A stretch of DNA of 64,000 nt from Clusia tigrina (GCA_920105625.2 OV050032.1:6737129-6801128), one strand, 5' to 3'. Numbered from the stretch's first letter, positions 31,625 to 44,895 are shown. Notes: generated by a model from the letters alone, not told the origin. Translations and numbers: made by a program.

Positions 31625-31935
31625 TGAACTTTTCGTAAACATTTCCCAATTCTTTTCTGCTCTTTGCTAAGAACTTTTCGTGAACATTTCCCAATTCTTT
31701 TCTTCTCTCTGCTCTGAACTTTTCGTGAACATTCCCCATTTCTTTTCTTCTCTTTGCTATGAACTTTTCATGAACATTCCCCATTTCTTTTCTCCTCTTT
31801 GCTATGAACACTTCGTGAACATTTCCCAATTCTTTTCTTCTCTCTGCTCTGAACTTTTCGTGAACATTCCCCATTTCTTTTCTTCTCTTTGCTATGAACT
31901 TTTCATGAACATTCCCCATTTCTTTTCTTCTCTTT
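31625..31935. repeat. 45-bp minisatellite with trimer higher-order structure
   Basis: About seven 45-bp units of the form GAACTTTTCGTGAACATTYC plus CCAWTTCTTTTCTTCTCTYTGCT. On the minus strand they read KRRKEMGNVHEKFIA-like 15-mers, and the variants repeat in threes (M-F-I, M-F-R, E..L), suggesting duplication of a 135-bp block. The 174-codon minus-strand frame (31485-32009) is a consequence of the array. I see no domain outside it. Confidence 0.93.
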
Positions 31936-32167
31936 ACATGTACACGTAGCAATGTGGCCAGGAAATAAACCACTTGTATAGTATGCTCTGGGAGTGCCAG
32001 CGATGGCATGCAAAGTGGAGTATGAGTCGCTTACTCCCTTTTCATATGCCTCTCCGTTTTTTCATACTCACTTGTTTAATGTCCAGGAAAATAAGCCCTG
32101 AATCTCAAATTACCAACTTTAAATGAATGAAACTCTCTACATAATACTAGCTTGGAAGGACCTTACT

Positions 32168-32620
32168 GTACCCACACGCTGATGCAAGTTAGAGTGTCCT
32201 CTTTCTCTGGTACCGACTAGAATGGACCCGTGTTGTACCCACACGCTGATGACGGTTAGAGTGTCTCTCTTTCTCTGGTACCGACTAGGATGGACCCGTG
32301 TTGTGCCCATCGTTGATGCAACTTAGAGTGTCCTCTTTCTCTGGTACCGACTAGAATGGACCCGTGTTGTACCCACACGCTGATGCAACTTAGAGTGTCT
32401 CTCTTTCTCTGGTACCGACTAGAATGGACCCGTGTTGTACCCACACGCTGATGCAACTTAGAGTGTCTCTCTTTCTCTGGTACCGACTAGGATGGACCCG
32501 TGTTGTGCCCATCGTTGATGCAACTTAGAGTGTCTCTCTTTCTATGGTACCGGCTAGGATGGACCCATATTGCACCCGTACGTTGATGCAAGTTAAAGTA
32601 TATCTTTCTGGTAGCCCATT
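32168..32620. repeat. 66-68-bp minisatellite, about 6.5 units
   Basis: Units begin at about 32168, 32235, 32303, 32369, 32437, 32505 and 32572. Each has GATGCAACTTAGAGTGTC, TTTCTCTGGTACCGACTAG and ATGGACCCGTGTTGT. Two unit types exist: those starting GTACCCACACG and those starting GTGCCCATCG, in the order A A C A A C, again implying a three-unit higher-order block of about 200 bp. Confidence 0.95.
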
Positions 32621-34406
32621 CAAATGGGAAAGAGAGAGAGACACATGCCTTCATTGTGAATATATAAGTATGCCACTAATGTATTTGTTTGGCAAACACA
32701 AATCTTCGCTCTGAACTTAGATCACTGCATCGGTTACACTATGGGTGCACATATATAGGAACCAGTAATTCCGAAACGACAACTCAATCGGATCTTAACG
32801 TATTTGCCCTGCAGTCATCGAAATCATCTCTTCAAGCCCTCCACTAAATCTCGACAATAACGAGGGATATGATATCAGCGATTATGCTTTAAAGGAGCGC
32901 AAATTTTCATTAAAGGCATCCCACCCACCCCCTCCCAAGACTGTCTCAACAATTTGCATATCACTCTCAGTAGCATTTACAGTGATATATCGCACGCCTT
33001 TACAAATAAAACATATTTTCATAATTCATCTCTTTGCTTTCCTCCTTTTTTTGGGCTTTTTCTCATTTTCTTATAAATTTATTGCCATGGAGGGAAATGC
33101 AACCGAACGAACGAACGGAGAAGCAGGAGAAAAAACGCCGAGTGAATTAAGAGGGATGATATTTCTTTTTTCGCAAGCAATAAAGCAATTGTAACGCTTA
33201 CAGGTATCTGCCTGCGGAAGTGAGTCGACTCCGTCTGTCTCGCTGTCTCGCTGTCCCACTGCTTCACCGTCTGTCTGCCTGCCGCTTGCCTTTTTGCATT
33301 TCGCCGCCGCCTTCCCGCTCTTCCCGGAACATCTTAGATTACACAACATTTATTATGATATTCCATGCAGATGTAAATAATTCAAGTAAATTGTACGAAA
33401 TTGCCAAACCCATTTATGTTGACATTATCTCACGAGACATTTTTCTACGCAGCCTGGATGATTAATTAAGTTCCAGCAGCGGGGCGAAGTCGGCGTGGAG
33501 CATGCGGATATGATAAGTTGGCTTGCAGATTATAAATATAAACAGGCGGATTTTGTTATTGGCCCCAAGGTGCAGATAATTCTTTTCAGACGAACTTGTA
33601 AATTGTGTACGAGCGCAGAAGTTCTGCGAGTAGCCGAGAAAAATATTGAAATTTTTCAACAATTTAAATGAGTTTCTTTTGGGGAAATTTTGCCGACCTG
33701 AAACGTTCGCACTTGATACTTGATAAACCGAATGCACATTAGTCTTCGTCAGCGTTTGGCGGCGGGAGCATTCTAAATACTGCACGCTCTTACATGTGCG
33801 CCCAGTGTCCTTTTTTCCGGCTGACAGAGAAAAATCTGCACGCTGCCGAATTCCAATGATGGCAATCGATGCTTCATTTGGCTGTTGCATGCACACACGC
33901 TTCACATGTGATGCGCAATTTATTTGCTATTTTCCCTGGCATTATCCTTGGCATCTTGGCATACGGAATGGACCCTCATTAGTTATGCATGGAATTGAAA
34001 TCGCTTGGAAAACACGCTTCAGCGAATGATTTCCGAACCGATGGGATTTTTCGCACTGTTATTCACTTACTTACTCGTCGATCTCATTCATTCTTGACTA
34101 GAGTCACAATGACAAAATAAATGACGCCACCGGCTTAACCCGTTGCCTGGCAATGCAAAGAAGCCATTGAAGAGAAGGAATCAAATGAGAATTTCCCTTC
34201 GCATTTAAACGCCTTTTGCCACAATCAGGTTCCATTTCTCATGCCCAATTATAGCCGAGCGAATGGGACGGAATGTTCAGGCCACAGGTATGAGATCGTC
34301 AGGCCACTTCGAAGATTGCAATGGTGACTTTAGCAGGCAGGAAATACGAGTTACAGGGCGACAACCCGATTAGAGTTTTTAACTGAATTTAACGGATTTA
34401 ATTGGA
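32621..34406. other. gene-free unique sequence
   Basis: Ordinary non-coding DNA. The frames at 33071-33349 and 33462-33905 are without recognisable domains. A CTGTCTCGCTGTC-type imperfect repeat lies near 33230-33290. Confidence 0.45.
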
Positions 34407-34740
34407 CAATTTTAGGGTCTTATTAGCATAGTGTTGATCAATGATCCCAAAGTATGTGTGAGCAAATGTTCAAAACGTATGCAAAAGTGTGCAAGTGGGG
34501 GGAGGGATCGTCCTGTGCCAATTTTAGGGTCATATTTGAAGAGTGTTGATCAATGATCCCAAAGTATGTGTGAGCAAATATTTAAAACGTGTGCAAAAGT
34601 GTGCAAGTGGGGGGAGGGATCGTCCTGTGCCAATTTTAGGGTCATATTTGAAGAGTGTTGATCAATGATCCCAAAGTATGTGTGAGCAAATGTTTAAAAC
34701 GTGTGCAAAAGTGTGCAAGTGGGGGGATTCGTCCTGTGCC
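34407..34740. repeat. 112-bp tandem repeat, 3 units
   Basis: Copies start at 34407, 34519 and 34631 (CAATTTTAGGGTC). Each carries GTGTTGATCAATGATCCCAA, AAGTATGTGTGAGCAAAT and GTGCAAGTGGGGGGA. Units 2 and 3 are nearly identical and unit 1 is more diverged. The last is slightly shortened after the G run. Confidence 0.96.
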
Positions 34741-37700
34741 TGTTTGGATTTTTGCCAGTTTTAGATGCAATTCTTTTAGAAGATGACACAAAGAAATGTG
34801 GTCAACCGGCCCATTGTGCGGGGAATTCAAAATCGGCTGCGCAACTACCGCAAAATTACCTCCGCGCAGCTTAAAGGGATGTTTGGTGTTGACTTACGAA
34901 CAATTTCGTTGTCCTGACAGTGGTATTTCTGAATCATATTGTATATAATTATAAAGGTAATGTAGACCATGTCTCGTTGTGTTGACACAGACATTGTAAG
35001 GTCTGCCAGAGAAAATGCCAATAAAGTCCAGAAAAGTTAGCTAGAAAATGTTGTTGGTATCCCAAAATAGTCGCTTAAGGAAACCGCATGTTTCGCATCG
35101 ATATTATAACCGTCTTTCTGTATTAGGACTATAGTCATCTATGGAGGAGCACTATGCAATTTTCAGTAAGCACGAATCTGGTTTCCGTCCAACACACTCT
35201 ATATATTCCAGTAGATTCTGCAGGGAAAGCATAACTTGCATCGTAAAGAACCCAATCAAGACTTATTTTAAGGCATACCTGGACTGGGTCTGATCTCGAT
35301 TCAACGCTGTCATTTCCGCACTCTATAATCTTAGTCTGGTTCTGATCTCATTTGTATAACATTTGCTGAGCCAGTGGCGGATTGAATATATTTATATTTA
35401 AGCACTCGGTTATGCACCGGCTCCAGGGGTTCAAATAATAGAATATTACTCCCATTTGCCAGATCTGGCTACTTCAGACTCCAAAACTCAACACTGTCTT
35501 GGCCGGGCACTGATTGTCATTCCAATACTGCCATCATATGCGACGTAAATGGATATTTCGAAATCCTCCCAGATGCTTACGTCCTGGAAGGGATCCAGAA
35601 GCTCGAGTAAAGATTGCGAAGAGTATTCATATGTACAAAAATGAAATATTTTAAGACGTTCAAAATACTTGCTTTCATTTTCATACCAGAAACTTTTCAC
35701 ACCGCCCTCGCACTCTTATTGTCCTTCAGCTTTCTGATTCAGCATCGAAGTTCTTCCGCTTCGTATTGATACATTTCATGCCTATGCTTATCAACATTTA
35801 ATACTGGCAGCATCAGTGAATCTATGCCACGGGAGCACTTCGTCTCAGCCTAGTCCGCCGAGCGAACCGATTCCAAACATTGCATAATTTTAATATAATT
35901 CCGAAGGATGTTGTGGAACTCTGTTTATGCTGATTTCATATCTTTACTGCACTCATCTTACAGAGACTCACAAGTATCGAGCGTTACAATCGGATTAAAT
36001 TGCATCAGTTTTCATGGGCTTCATTTGTATTTAAAATTGAAACAAGTATGTGGGAATAGTGCACAAAAGGACACTAGAACGCGAGGCCGTAGATAAGAGG
36101 ACGCAACATCACACGCACACACATGCACACCAGCAGCTCGACATGTACGCGCAGCGGTCAATAATGCAATAATACTTAAGATAAATAAATAAAAACAACA
36201 TAAAAAAACGAAATCAACAAAACCCCAAACAAAAAGGTAAGGCTAACGGTAATTGTATTGAAAAATGCAAACGGCAGGACGAGCCCACACACTCGGCCAG
36301 CATAAACACGGGCATAAAGACAACAACAACAACAACTGCACGGACAAACAGCAGGGATGATAATAATGGCCACCAAACGGAATGAACACGATGAAGATGA
36401 CGACTGTGGCAATGGCTGTGGCGATGATACTGATGCTGTTCGTGTTGATAATGATGATGATAGTGCATCACTAAAAAGGACGAATTGGGAATTCCATCGA
36501 TCATAAAAATAAAAACGCAAACGCCAGTTCAACTTGATTATCACAGCAGCAGCCGGGGCAGACGGGGCAGGAGCAGCAGCCGGGGCAGGAGCAGGAGCAA
36601 CACTTTAAGGTTGTAAATTATGAAAACGTCAGGACAGGCAAAAGTCAAAACACACTCAAAGAGTCCGCCACACACCCACACACACACTCGGGCATCGCAC
36701 AAGTGCGCAAGTGACAAGTGTAAGGGTCAGCAGCATTTAAAGGACAGCAGTACAAATGGGCCTCTCGTGCTAATATTACATCATATGTGGCGATATTGCA
36801 TGCGAGACCTGCAGGTCGGGCGGACACGAAGGCAGGGGGATGAGACTGAAGAGCAGGCGGACAGGCAGGCGGGCAGGCAGGCAGGTTCGACAACGCCTAA
36901 TAGGCTTGGACACTTTGATGGTTTTCATCAATGCCCACCAACCGACACTTGCACATTCCGAACTCTCCTGGGAGCGCTTTTATTGAAGGACGGACACGAA
37001 TTCGTTCTTTGCTGCTCCATTTTGCTGGCTCTTTCTTTGCACTTATTTGTACAAAATTTGACGCTTTATGATGTCCCTTTAGTGCTGAGTGGGCACAAAA
37101 TGTAATTGAATGAGTGAAATAACTCTCCCACACACACTCGCTCACACACACACACACACACTCACTCACACTTGGCAGCACTACTTGGAAGGATATATGC
37201 TGACTAAAGCCATGCGACGGGTCTAAATTCTGTTGGGAAAATTAAGTAAATTTTTGATACAAATTCAACCACGAACGACAAAATAGAAATAATAATAAAA
37301 AATAATACATTAAAATTGAAATATTAATCACGATGCGGGGCACGTCGTCAGCGCGCCAAGCACCAATGTCAGCGAAACAATTTCCCAAGAATCAGTTTGG
37401 ATTTTCATTTACTTTGTTGTGGTTGTCGTTGTTGCTGTTGTTGTTGGCCTCAAAAACTCACCAGATAAAATCAGAGAGAGGATTGAACGAGGAAAAAGAT
37501 ACAAATTAAATAAAAACACCTTTCCTTGCATTGCCTGTCGAATAGTTAGTCGAGGCGTTGAGTGGAGGACGGGCGGCGGGGACGAGCGATCCAGGCAATA
37601 GAAACAAACAGAAATTTAATAAAATATCAAAAACCGGAAATGTGGTGCGTGCCCAAAATAATCACAAGTCTTAAGAGATAAAAATCGTGCTAACACCCAG

Positions 37701-38639
37701 CACTGCCACTGCCACCACCACGACCACCAGCACCAACAGCAGCAACAGCACCACAACCAGCGCCAACACCTTCTCAACTGGAGGCGGTCATAGTTCGCTG
37801 AGCCTTGCGTGCCTTTCCATTTTGGCTTTTTTCCTCATTTCATTCATTAAAAATTTAGTGGCAAGCTGAGTGCAATGTCAACCCATACGAAGTAGAGCGG
37901 CGGCAGCCTCCCTGCACGGGCAGCCGGCGACTGCAGCCGAATCCGTAACTGAATCTTGGCATAATGTGTCCCGTACTCGCGTCGTCGATGTTGCTGTGGT
38001 TGTTCTCAGCGTCGTCGGCGTCGGCGTCGGCTTTGTTGTTGTTGTTGTTGTTGTTGACAGTCAGCGTGCGTGTCCTCATTTTGTACGTTGATGGGTTCAT
38101 TATCTTCCCAGCGGTTCAATTTTCCACATTTTCTTCTCATTGGGTTCGCTTCTAATCTGTATGCGACATGTCGATTGCAACTTCGCCTGCTGCTGCGCCT
38201 CATGCTCGCTCCGCTGCCACCGCTGCCACCGCTTCTGTTGACATTTGGGATTTGAATTGATTTTCTGGAGCAGTACGGGACACGTCTTTCCATTCCACAG
38301 GATTTAACCTTTTGTGTGTTGCGAGTGTTTTTGCACAAAACGACATCCTTATCAATACTTTCAATTCGGCTCTTTTTTTCGTTTGGTTGCGTTTCTGTTT
38401 TGTTGGCGTTGTTTGCTGCGAAACCCAAAATGCAAATATTTGCCTCGATTTCATTTGGCAAAAGTGCAAAAATTTATTATTATTTATTTTGAAAATCAAA
38501 ACACGTGAAAATTATTGACACTAAATTTGCATAAATAATGAGGCTAATTCTATTATTTTTCTTGCAGATACGAAACTCAACTTTGCCCACTCTCATAGTC
38601 TATGTAAGCATCCCTGTCCTTAGATGCAGGACCACCAGG
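34741..38639. other. gene-free unique sequence with simple repeats
   Basis: No gene supported. There are CA/CAC runs near 36664-36690 and 37140-37160, a CAA/CAG run at about 36320, CAC/CAG-rich sequence near 37700-37760, a GTT run near 38034-38055, and a GGCA-type run at about 36860-36885. Frames such as 36620-37105 and 38006-38461 are low-complexity by-products. Confidence 0.45.
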
Positions 38640-38920
38640 AGAGTTGAAAATTAAAAACAAAAAATTTACCCCCGACCACCAAATTAGAGACCTTGGAGGA
38701 AATGTGTGCCAAAGTAAAGGGAGTCCGAACTGCGTCTTCTATCTGGAGGAAGAACAGAATGGCACAGAGCATTTTATCTGCGCCTGTCCTGCCTTTGCCA
38801 GAATTAGGAGCCACATATTAGGGTCAGATATTTTGGGAGGGGACAACGTACATTCGTTAGCCCTGGACAGACCTCTGAGATTCATAAAAGAGTCAAAGAA
38901 GTGTGAAAAGGTGTAACTTC
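38640..38920 (+). pseudogene. short non-LTR C-terminus fragment
   Basis: The frame at 38644-38916 contains a degenerate Cys block followed by EEEQNGTEHFICACPAFARI and a terminal LDRPLRFIKESKK. This matches the end of RNase H-type retroelements in spacing and residues. The part before the Cys block does not match, so the fragment is truncated near 38680. It begins right after a sequence that is unrelated and non-coding. Confidence 0.72.
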
Positions 38921-39614
38921 CTATTCACAATCCTCTATCTCCCCCTTCCACCAAATATGTTTCCAGACTGAGTGTTTTCAGACCTCCTTCTTCGGCGGTT
39001 CTCCAACATACCCCACTTCTATTATATTATATTCCAAAGGCGGCCTTTTATTAGACATAAGAGCATTTATACATACATTTGGATTATTGTGTGTAGGGGA
39101 TTTAAAGCACCGCAACCTTTCGATCTATTGTGCCCTACATTTTAGATGCAGGACGATGAAGCATTTTGAACCACCTGACTTGCAACGCTTCCAAACAAAG
39201 CGAACTCATATCGGAGTAGACTTTCTCCTATATCGTATATGCAACCGCCAGGCAAGTATATACGGACCACACTTTCGATTGCCACCACACGTCCTGCTAA
39301 CAAGGTTCCATACTCAGAGTTCATCGTACAACTGTAAGAAAATTTGTATAAATGTGCGGGATTTGAATATTTTGCCAATACTCATTTCCAGAACAGAATT
39401 TAGCTCCAGCATCCATTGCAGCACTCGTGTCCATACGCCATTTATATGATCTTTATTTCAATTCAACCTTTAAAGTGGTTACCTTGAAGGCTTCAGCCCT
39501 GTAGAAGATAAGCAAAACCTAGAAACTGATGTTTCATTTAACTCTTTCAAGCTTTTAATTGAAAACACAGTTCAAAAAGAGGCCTCTTGAATAGATTCAG
39601 TAACAGAAATAATT
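38921..39614. other. gene-free stretch
   Basis: Not recognised. The 120-codon frame 39087-39449 has no domain that I can identify. Confidence 0.35.
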
Positions 39615-39780
39615 CACAATTACGATGCGGAAAGACAGTCGCATTCTTCTCAGTCAAAAAGGACGTCTCTGCAACTGAGAATGCTGCCAAAAACAAACCT
39701 CAACTACGATTCGGAAAGACAGTCGAATTCTTCTTTGGCAACAAGGACGTCTCTGGAACTGAGAATGCTGCAAAAACACC
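39615..39780. repeat. 84-bp tandem duplication
   Basis: Two copies about 84 bp apart share GCGGAAAGACAGTCG or TCGGAAAGACAGTCG, AAGGACGTCTCTG and AACTGAGAATGCTG. 84 is a multiple of three, so the frame 39587-39802 reads a duplicated peptide (CGKTVAFF / FGKTVEFF). Confidence 0.9.
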
Positions 39781-39789
39781 CCGGAATGC

Positions 39790-41334
39790 AATACGCCATT
39801 AGCACTGCAATCCCTTAAGTAAAACCAGAGGCCTCCGGAACAGATGCTGTAACAGAAAATTGCGTTAAATGCGATGCTGAAATAACACCGTATTCCACAA
39901 AGAAGTTCTGCGATAATTCAATGAAATGATTTGATGCCTTTAACCCAGTCAACTTGAAGGGTTGCATACATCACAATCAGTGACTTTAAGCAGCCTCCTA
40001 GGAGCAGCCACATACTGGATTGATGAACACTTGAATGGTTCGGTAATTTTGCATCGAAACTATTCAACTTATTTGTGCTGAATTTGACATATGCAACGCC
40101 TACGAGAAGCGCCTTCATGTCGCATGTGGGCGAGCGTGTGTGTGTCGCGCATATTTTGCAAGTGATTTCACAAATAAAATGGCAACTAATTTGGGAAAAT
40201 TTATATCAATAAGAGAATATGTGATTGAATGGATACGGGATACGTTTACGTACCTTTTAATCGGGGGGAACATTTTTGTATTTGATTTGAAATGTTCAAT
40301 TCTCTTGCAAATTCAATGCAGAGACGATTACTTCGAAGGTTTGATAAAGTTTTCGAGTGATATTGGAGCAGGAATATTCGTATTGCTATTTGAAATTCTC
40401 ATTCGTAAATCCATTCAAATCCGATGAAAAAATCCAAGGTTCATGGTGCACGGTTGGAGTGATTGTGTGCAAAGACAAGGAAGGACTTAGGGGAAGTACA
40501 CAGCCGGAAAATCGACTGATAAAGGATTTTCTAATGGGAGGAGGGAGGGTGTTTAACAGGTGGGAAAAAGCTTTACCACGATATATATATTTCAGGCCGA
40601 CAATAGCATCGAAGAACACAACTTGCTTGTGTTTAAGTTGCCACCTGCCTCTGTACCTCCTCGCAGGTGATGAATTCAGCGTTGTTTCGTTTTCCACAGG
40701 GTCGCAAACAGGGCAACGGACGCCCCCAGATGCCTGCTTTCAGAGTCTATGTGGCTGAAATAAGAGCTGCTGTAAGATGGAGGCGGAACGATTTGGCATG
40801 CTCTGCAGTTGTGCAGCGTGGTGCGCAGCGACGTCAACGCAAACCGGAGAGACCCAACGAATGTCCTGAAAATCCACTGCAATAAAAATCGAAATTAATG
40901 AATTACAAACTAATGACACATTCAGTACCTATAAATTGGTTTACGGCCCACGAGAGACTTGTGATTAGTGACCGAAAGGCCAATCGGCCACAGACTCGCA
41001 CTGGCTGTGCATTATAGGCGGTATCCTTACTCCTTGTTAAATAGTATTATTATAATTATTTTATTTGTATGCAATTCAGCAAAGCGACGAAGAAACAACC
41101 CCCTCAGCTACAGTAGCCGCCGTCCCCCTGACGCAGTGGCAAAATGTAGTGTTCGGAGTCCGTGCCGGTCGAGAACAGTTGTGCCGGGCTGGTGTGGCCA
41201 TGGCCGTAGTCGGTAGTTGGTGGTATTGATTTTGTGCAGCATTCTATTTGGCAGTTTCCGGCTAAACGCTGTTGACACGTGGTCAATCAGCAACACAACA
41301 AAAGATGCTCTAATGAAGCGAATTAAACACTTTC

Positions 41335-41374
<40 letters not shown>

Positions 41375-42344
41375 TGCTGTTATTCATTCGAAGGCTTCGC
41401 AGCGACTCGGCCTGCCCAAGAGGGATGCAGAAGAAATTTCTAATTGCAATGGAGAGTTCGAAGTAGAACGAAGAAGAAAGTCGCGTTTGTGCGAACATGT
41501 GAGCAAATTTCATAAATAATTCATGGCAGAAATTAAACGATACGTGTAGACGGACGAAAGGGGAGAGGTAATCCAGCATGATTAGGAAAACTGAGCGATT
41601 TTAAATGAAAAAACCGACATTTTTGTCTGCTACGCCGGCCTTATTAATGGGCTTTTAATATATGAAATTTAATGACTAAACTACGGGTAGTGGACTACAA
41701 TGTGGGCCATGGGGGACTGCGAGTTCATGAACGAAAGGTTTGAATACTGCGAAAGGGCAGCGATAAGACGGCCAGCAGGAGAGCAATACTTGCCTATATA
41801 GGCAGTGATGAAGTCAACTTCGACAAGGAATGTTGTTACATTTGGTCACAGCAACTTTCATTTTAACTACTTCAGCAGCAATAGTCAATGAAGCTCCCGA
41901 ATATGGACTACAAAGCTAATTCTTATTGTTGTTGACAGCTGTTCGGCAGTTGCTACGCACCACCACAGCAACCAGAGATAATGTCAATGGGTGGTCTCAC
42001 ACCATCCTGAAGAAAAGTCACATCAGCGCAGGCGTTGACAGAATCCTTGGTTCATTTTCATTCAAGTCTGAGCTCGTAAGGAAACGCTTTGAAAGGTTTC
42101 GTAGTTTTTAAATAAATGTTTCAAAACACCCTACAGTAGGGTGCCATCTCGTGCCAACCGTCAAGGAGTATTTATTATAGTGATTAGAATTGGTACTTGA
42201 ATTTAGGCTGAAATTGAAATTGTCTTTGACACCAACGTTAGATGCGAAATTGTGACCAACAAATGGGTGTGGCGATTTTCGTGAAGCACAGTTTAAGCCC
42301 GTGATAAATCGATCTGAATTTTGTGCGGTGCTCTCGTTACGAGT
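39790..42344. other. gene-free unique sequence with a GT microsatellite
   Basis: Non-coding apart from (GT)n at 41336-41373. Several 60-130-codon frames overlap on both strands and carry no recognisable domain. Confidence 0.45.
41336..41373. repeat. (GT)n microsatellite
   Basis: About 18-19 uninterrupted GT units. Confidence 0.97.
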
Positions 42345-42780
42345 TGTTGAGTTTATTGACATCTAGGGTGACCACAAGCCAATACCTCTTGATTCCACCC
42401 CTCCATCGTTTCCCCTGGATCGTTTTTTTTTTGTCGTCTGGACAAGTTCGTTGATGGCGTCCCCACGGTGGATCTCGCCTTCCGGACGCCATATTGCCGT
42501 TTTGAGAGCCCTCCAAATTTTGTAATTGCCTCATCAATCCTGTCCCAGATTATCCGCTTCAAAATTTTTCCCGCCGTATCAAACATCCAGAGTGGGCGGT
42601 ACGCTGAAGGGTCCTCTGTTGGTTTGTTGGCTTTCAGCGCCAGGACTAGTCGTTGCCTCTTCCATCGCTTTGGGTAAATGCTTTCTCTTAAACAGGCGTC
42701 GTACATTTTCTTCAGTGGCTCTGGGTTCAGTGCAGCTGCGATTTTCAAGTTGGAGGCACTCCCGCACATGTGAAAAGACC
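42345..42780 (-). pseudogene. non-LTR reverse transcriptase fingers fragment
   Basis: The minus-strand frame shows the N-terminal RT region of R1/I/Jockey-type elements: KKMYDACLRES, YPKRWKRQRLVL, SAYRPLWMFDTAGKIL and LSKRQYGVRKARSTV. After a frameshift the sequence WLVVTLDVN appears near 42375, corresponding to the start of catalytic motif A (its Asp). The match ends there, so palm and thumb are missing. It is the only RT finger region in the window. A 50-bp array abuts its upstream side. Confidence 0.85.
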
Positions 42781-42839
42781 CAATGACAAGACACTTTTTC
42801 CAATGCTTCTTGAGGGCATTATCCAAGTACGAGTAAGGA

Positions 42840-43250
42840 AGTACGGCCACCAACTTGGATAGAAGGTAACCACCAAAAGAGCTACAAAGCTGCCCGACCC
42901 ACAAATCTTGTATAGAAAGCGACCAAGAGAGCTACAAAATTGCCCGACCCACAAATCGTGGATAGAAGGCAACCAAAAGAACTACAAAACTGCCCGACCC
43001 ACAAATCTTGCATAGAAGGCAACCACCAAAAGGGCTACAAAACGGCCCGATCCACAAATCTTGGATAGAAGGTAACCACCAAAAGAACTACAAAACTGCC
43101 CGACCCACAAATCTTGCATAGAAGGTAACCACCAAAAGAGCTAAAAAACTGACCGATCCACAAATCTTGGATAGAAAGCGACCAAAAGAACTACAAAACT
43201 GCCCGACCCACAAATCTTGGCTAGAAGGTAACCAAAAGAGCTGAAAATCC
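42840..43250. repeat. about 47-54-bp minisatellite, about 8 units
   Basis: Units share ACCAAAAGARCTACAAAACT, GCCCGACCCACAAATCTTG and GATAGAAGG. Length varies mainly by presence or absence of ACC/AAC near the join. The array borders the 5' side of the RT fragment (read on the minus strand), so it may have arisen within the retroelement copy or at the junction. Confidence 0.93.
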
Positions 43251-44895
43251 TTTCAAACCGCCGCTGCTGTTGGGCGGTGGAACAGCCGCCTTATGCGTCT
43301 GCACCCACTTATGCGAGTTTGTGCTATCGGCGCATCTCATCAATGGCTGAGCCGTTATCGTAACGTGTTAAAAATTTGTTCCATCAATGTGAAATATTGG
43401 AAAATTATGCAATGCCATCGCAGAAGAAATCAGCTCGATATCATCTGTTGGCAAATAAGCCGATGCGAGTCAGTGGCAGGGCGGTGTGCGGCAGTCACGG
43501 CGGATCCCCCGCGCCAGAGCAGCGAACACCAACTTCGGCTAATATTAAAACATATTGCGCATAAATAAATCATAAATAATAATTTTATACGGCAAAGTGG
43601 GTGAAATGCGCCGCATCACCAGCCTAGACAATGGCAGAGCTGGGCACGGCACCGTACATCATAGAACAGAACTGAGCAGACCTGAGCAGGGCATAAGAAA
43701 TGGAACAGCATTCGTAGGACCGAGCGGCCGTGCGGGGCGCTGATGTGTCGCTAAATAAGCCATTTCTGTTTACGAGTATGTGTGACCCCGTACAAATGAC
43801 TCGTGCACAAAAGGCTACGGGCGCCTTTGCCCCTCACCAATGCCGCTTCTGGCCGTTCGCCTCTGCCTCCTTGTAGTGTGTACTGATTTTGAGCATATTT
43901 TTAGACAGCAACTTTCAGCCCGCAGTCAGAAAAGCCCAACCAACAAAATCGAAGACAAAGCAATGACATTTTTTCCCAATATATCGAAAGCGGATTTGTG
44001 TGAAGGCCAAATTTGCGTTCCGAGCAGAGCGCGGGCATTGCGTTCCGGGCATTGCGGGAGGGTTGGTGCCAGCGCTCAACAAATTATAACGTATTGAAAA
44101 TTGACAAAATTATGTAATGAATATAAAATTATGTAAATTACAGAGCAGTTACATTTAATGGGGTACCTAAGGTTAGGAAAACAGCCGATGTCTATTTACG
44201 GCTGTTGCTGCTGGTGTTGTCGTGGCAGAGAAACTTAATTTCGTTTACTTTTCTCATTTTTCCGTGTCTGCCTCCTTTTGTGAAATGCGTTAAATCGAAT
44301 TTCATCGATAAATTTCCGACGTAATCAAGAAATTACAGGTTCCCAAATAGTGACAAATGGCAGTGCAGCGCCGAGCTCAGATCCAGGCCAACTTACCGCG
44401 CACTTCAACGTGCGAGTGTGTGTGCTTTAAGGGTAAACAACCTTAGCAGGGTGTACGAGAACAATATTAGAAGCAACACTAAGAAGACATGAACAGGGAA
44501 GACAATGTGTGGAAAGTACCCAGGTTTATCCCACCCCCACACTATTTCTGAGCTCTGAAGTAGGATTGAACAATTAAACTTATGCAGATTTGTCAGTAAG
44601 CAAGTATCAGTCTTGATCCAAATGAAATTCCTAAAATCTTCTGTGGGCGAAATCTTAACTAAGCGTATTTTGTATTGTCTCCCCCTCGGCCTTACTTCTG
44701 GCCTTTACATTCATACATTGTGGCGACCAAGTTGTCCTTTTGATTTGTGGTCGCGAGCTTTTTATTTCAATCATTCATATCTCTGAATACGATTATCATC
44801 CGCCTTGGGTATTCTATATTTCTTGCAATCTTCCTGCTTCATCGTCTGATGATGCCTACTGAAACTTATACTTGTAGTCTACTGAAATATTATCA
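43251..44895. other. gene-free unique sequence
   Basis: No recognised feature. The sequence looks like host non-coding DNA. Confidence 0.45.

Noticed and set aside
31485..32009. 174-codon minus-strand charged repeat protein
   Set aside because: Product of the 45-bp minisatellite. The parts outside the array have no recognisable domain or gene structure.
36620..37105. 161-codon frame
   Set aside because: Low-complexity sequence (CAC and GGCA runs). No conserved motif, no gene context.
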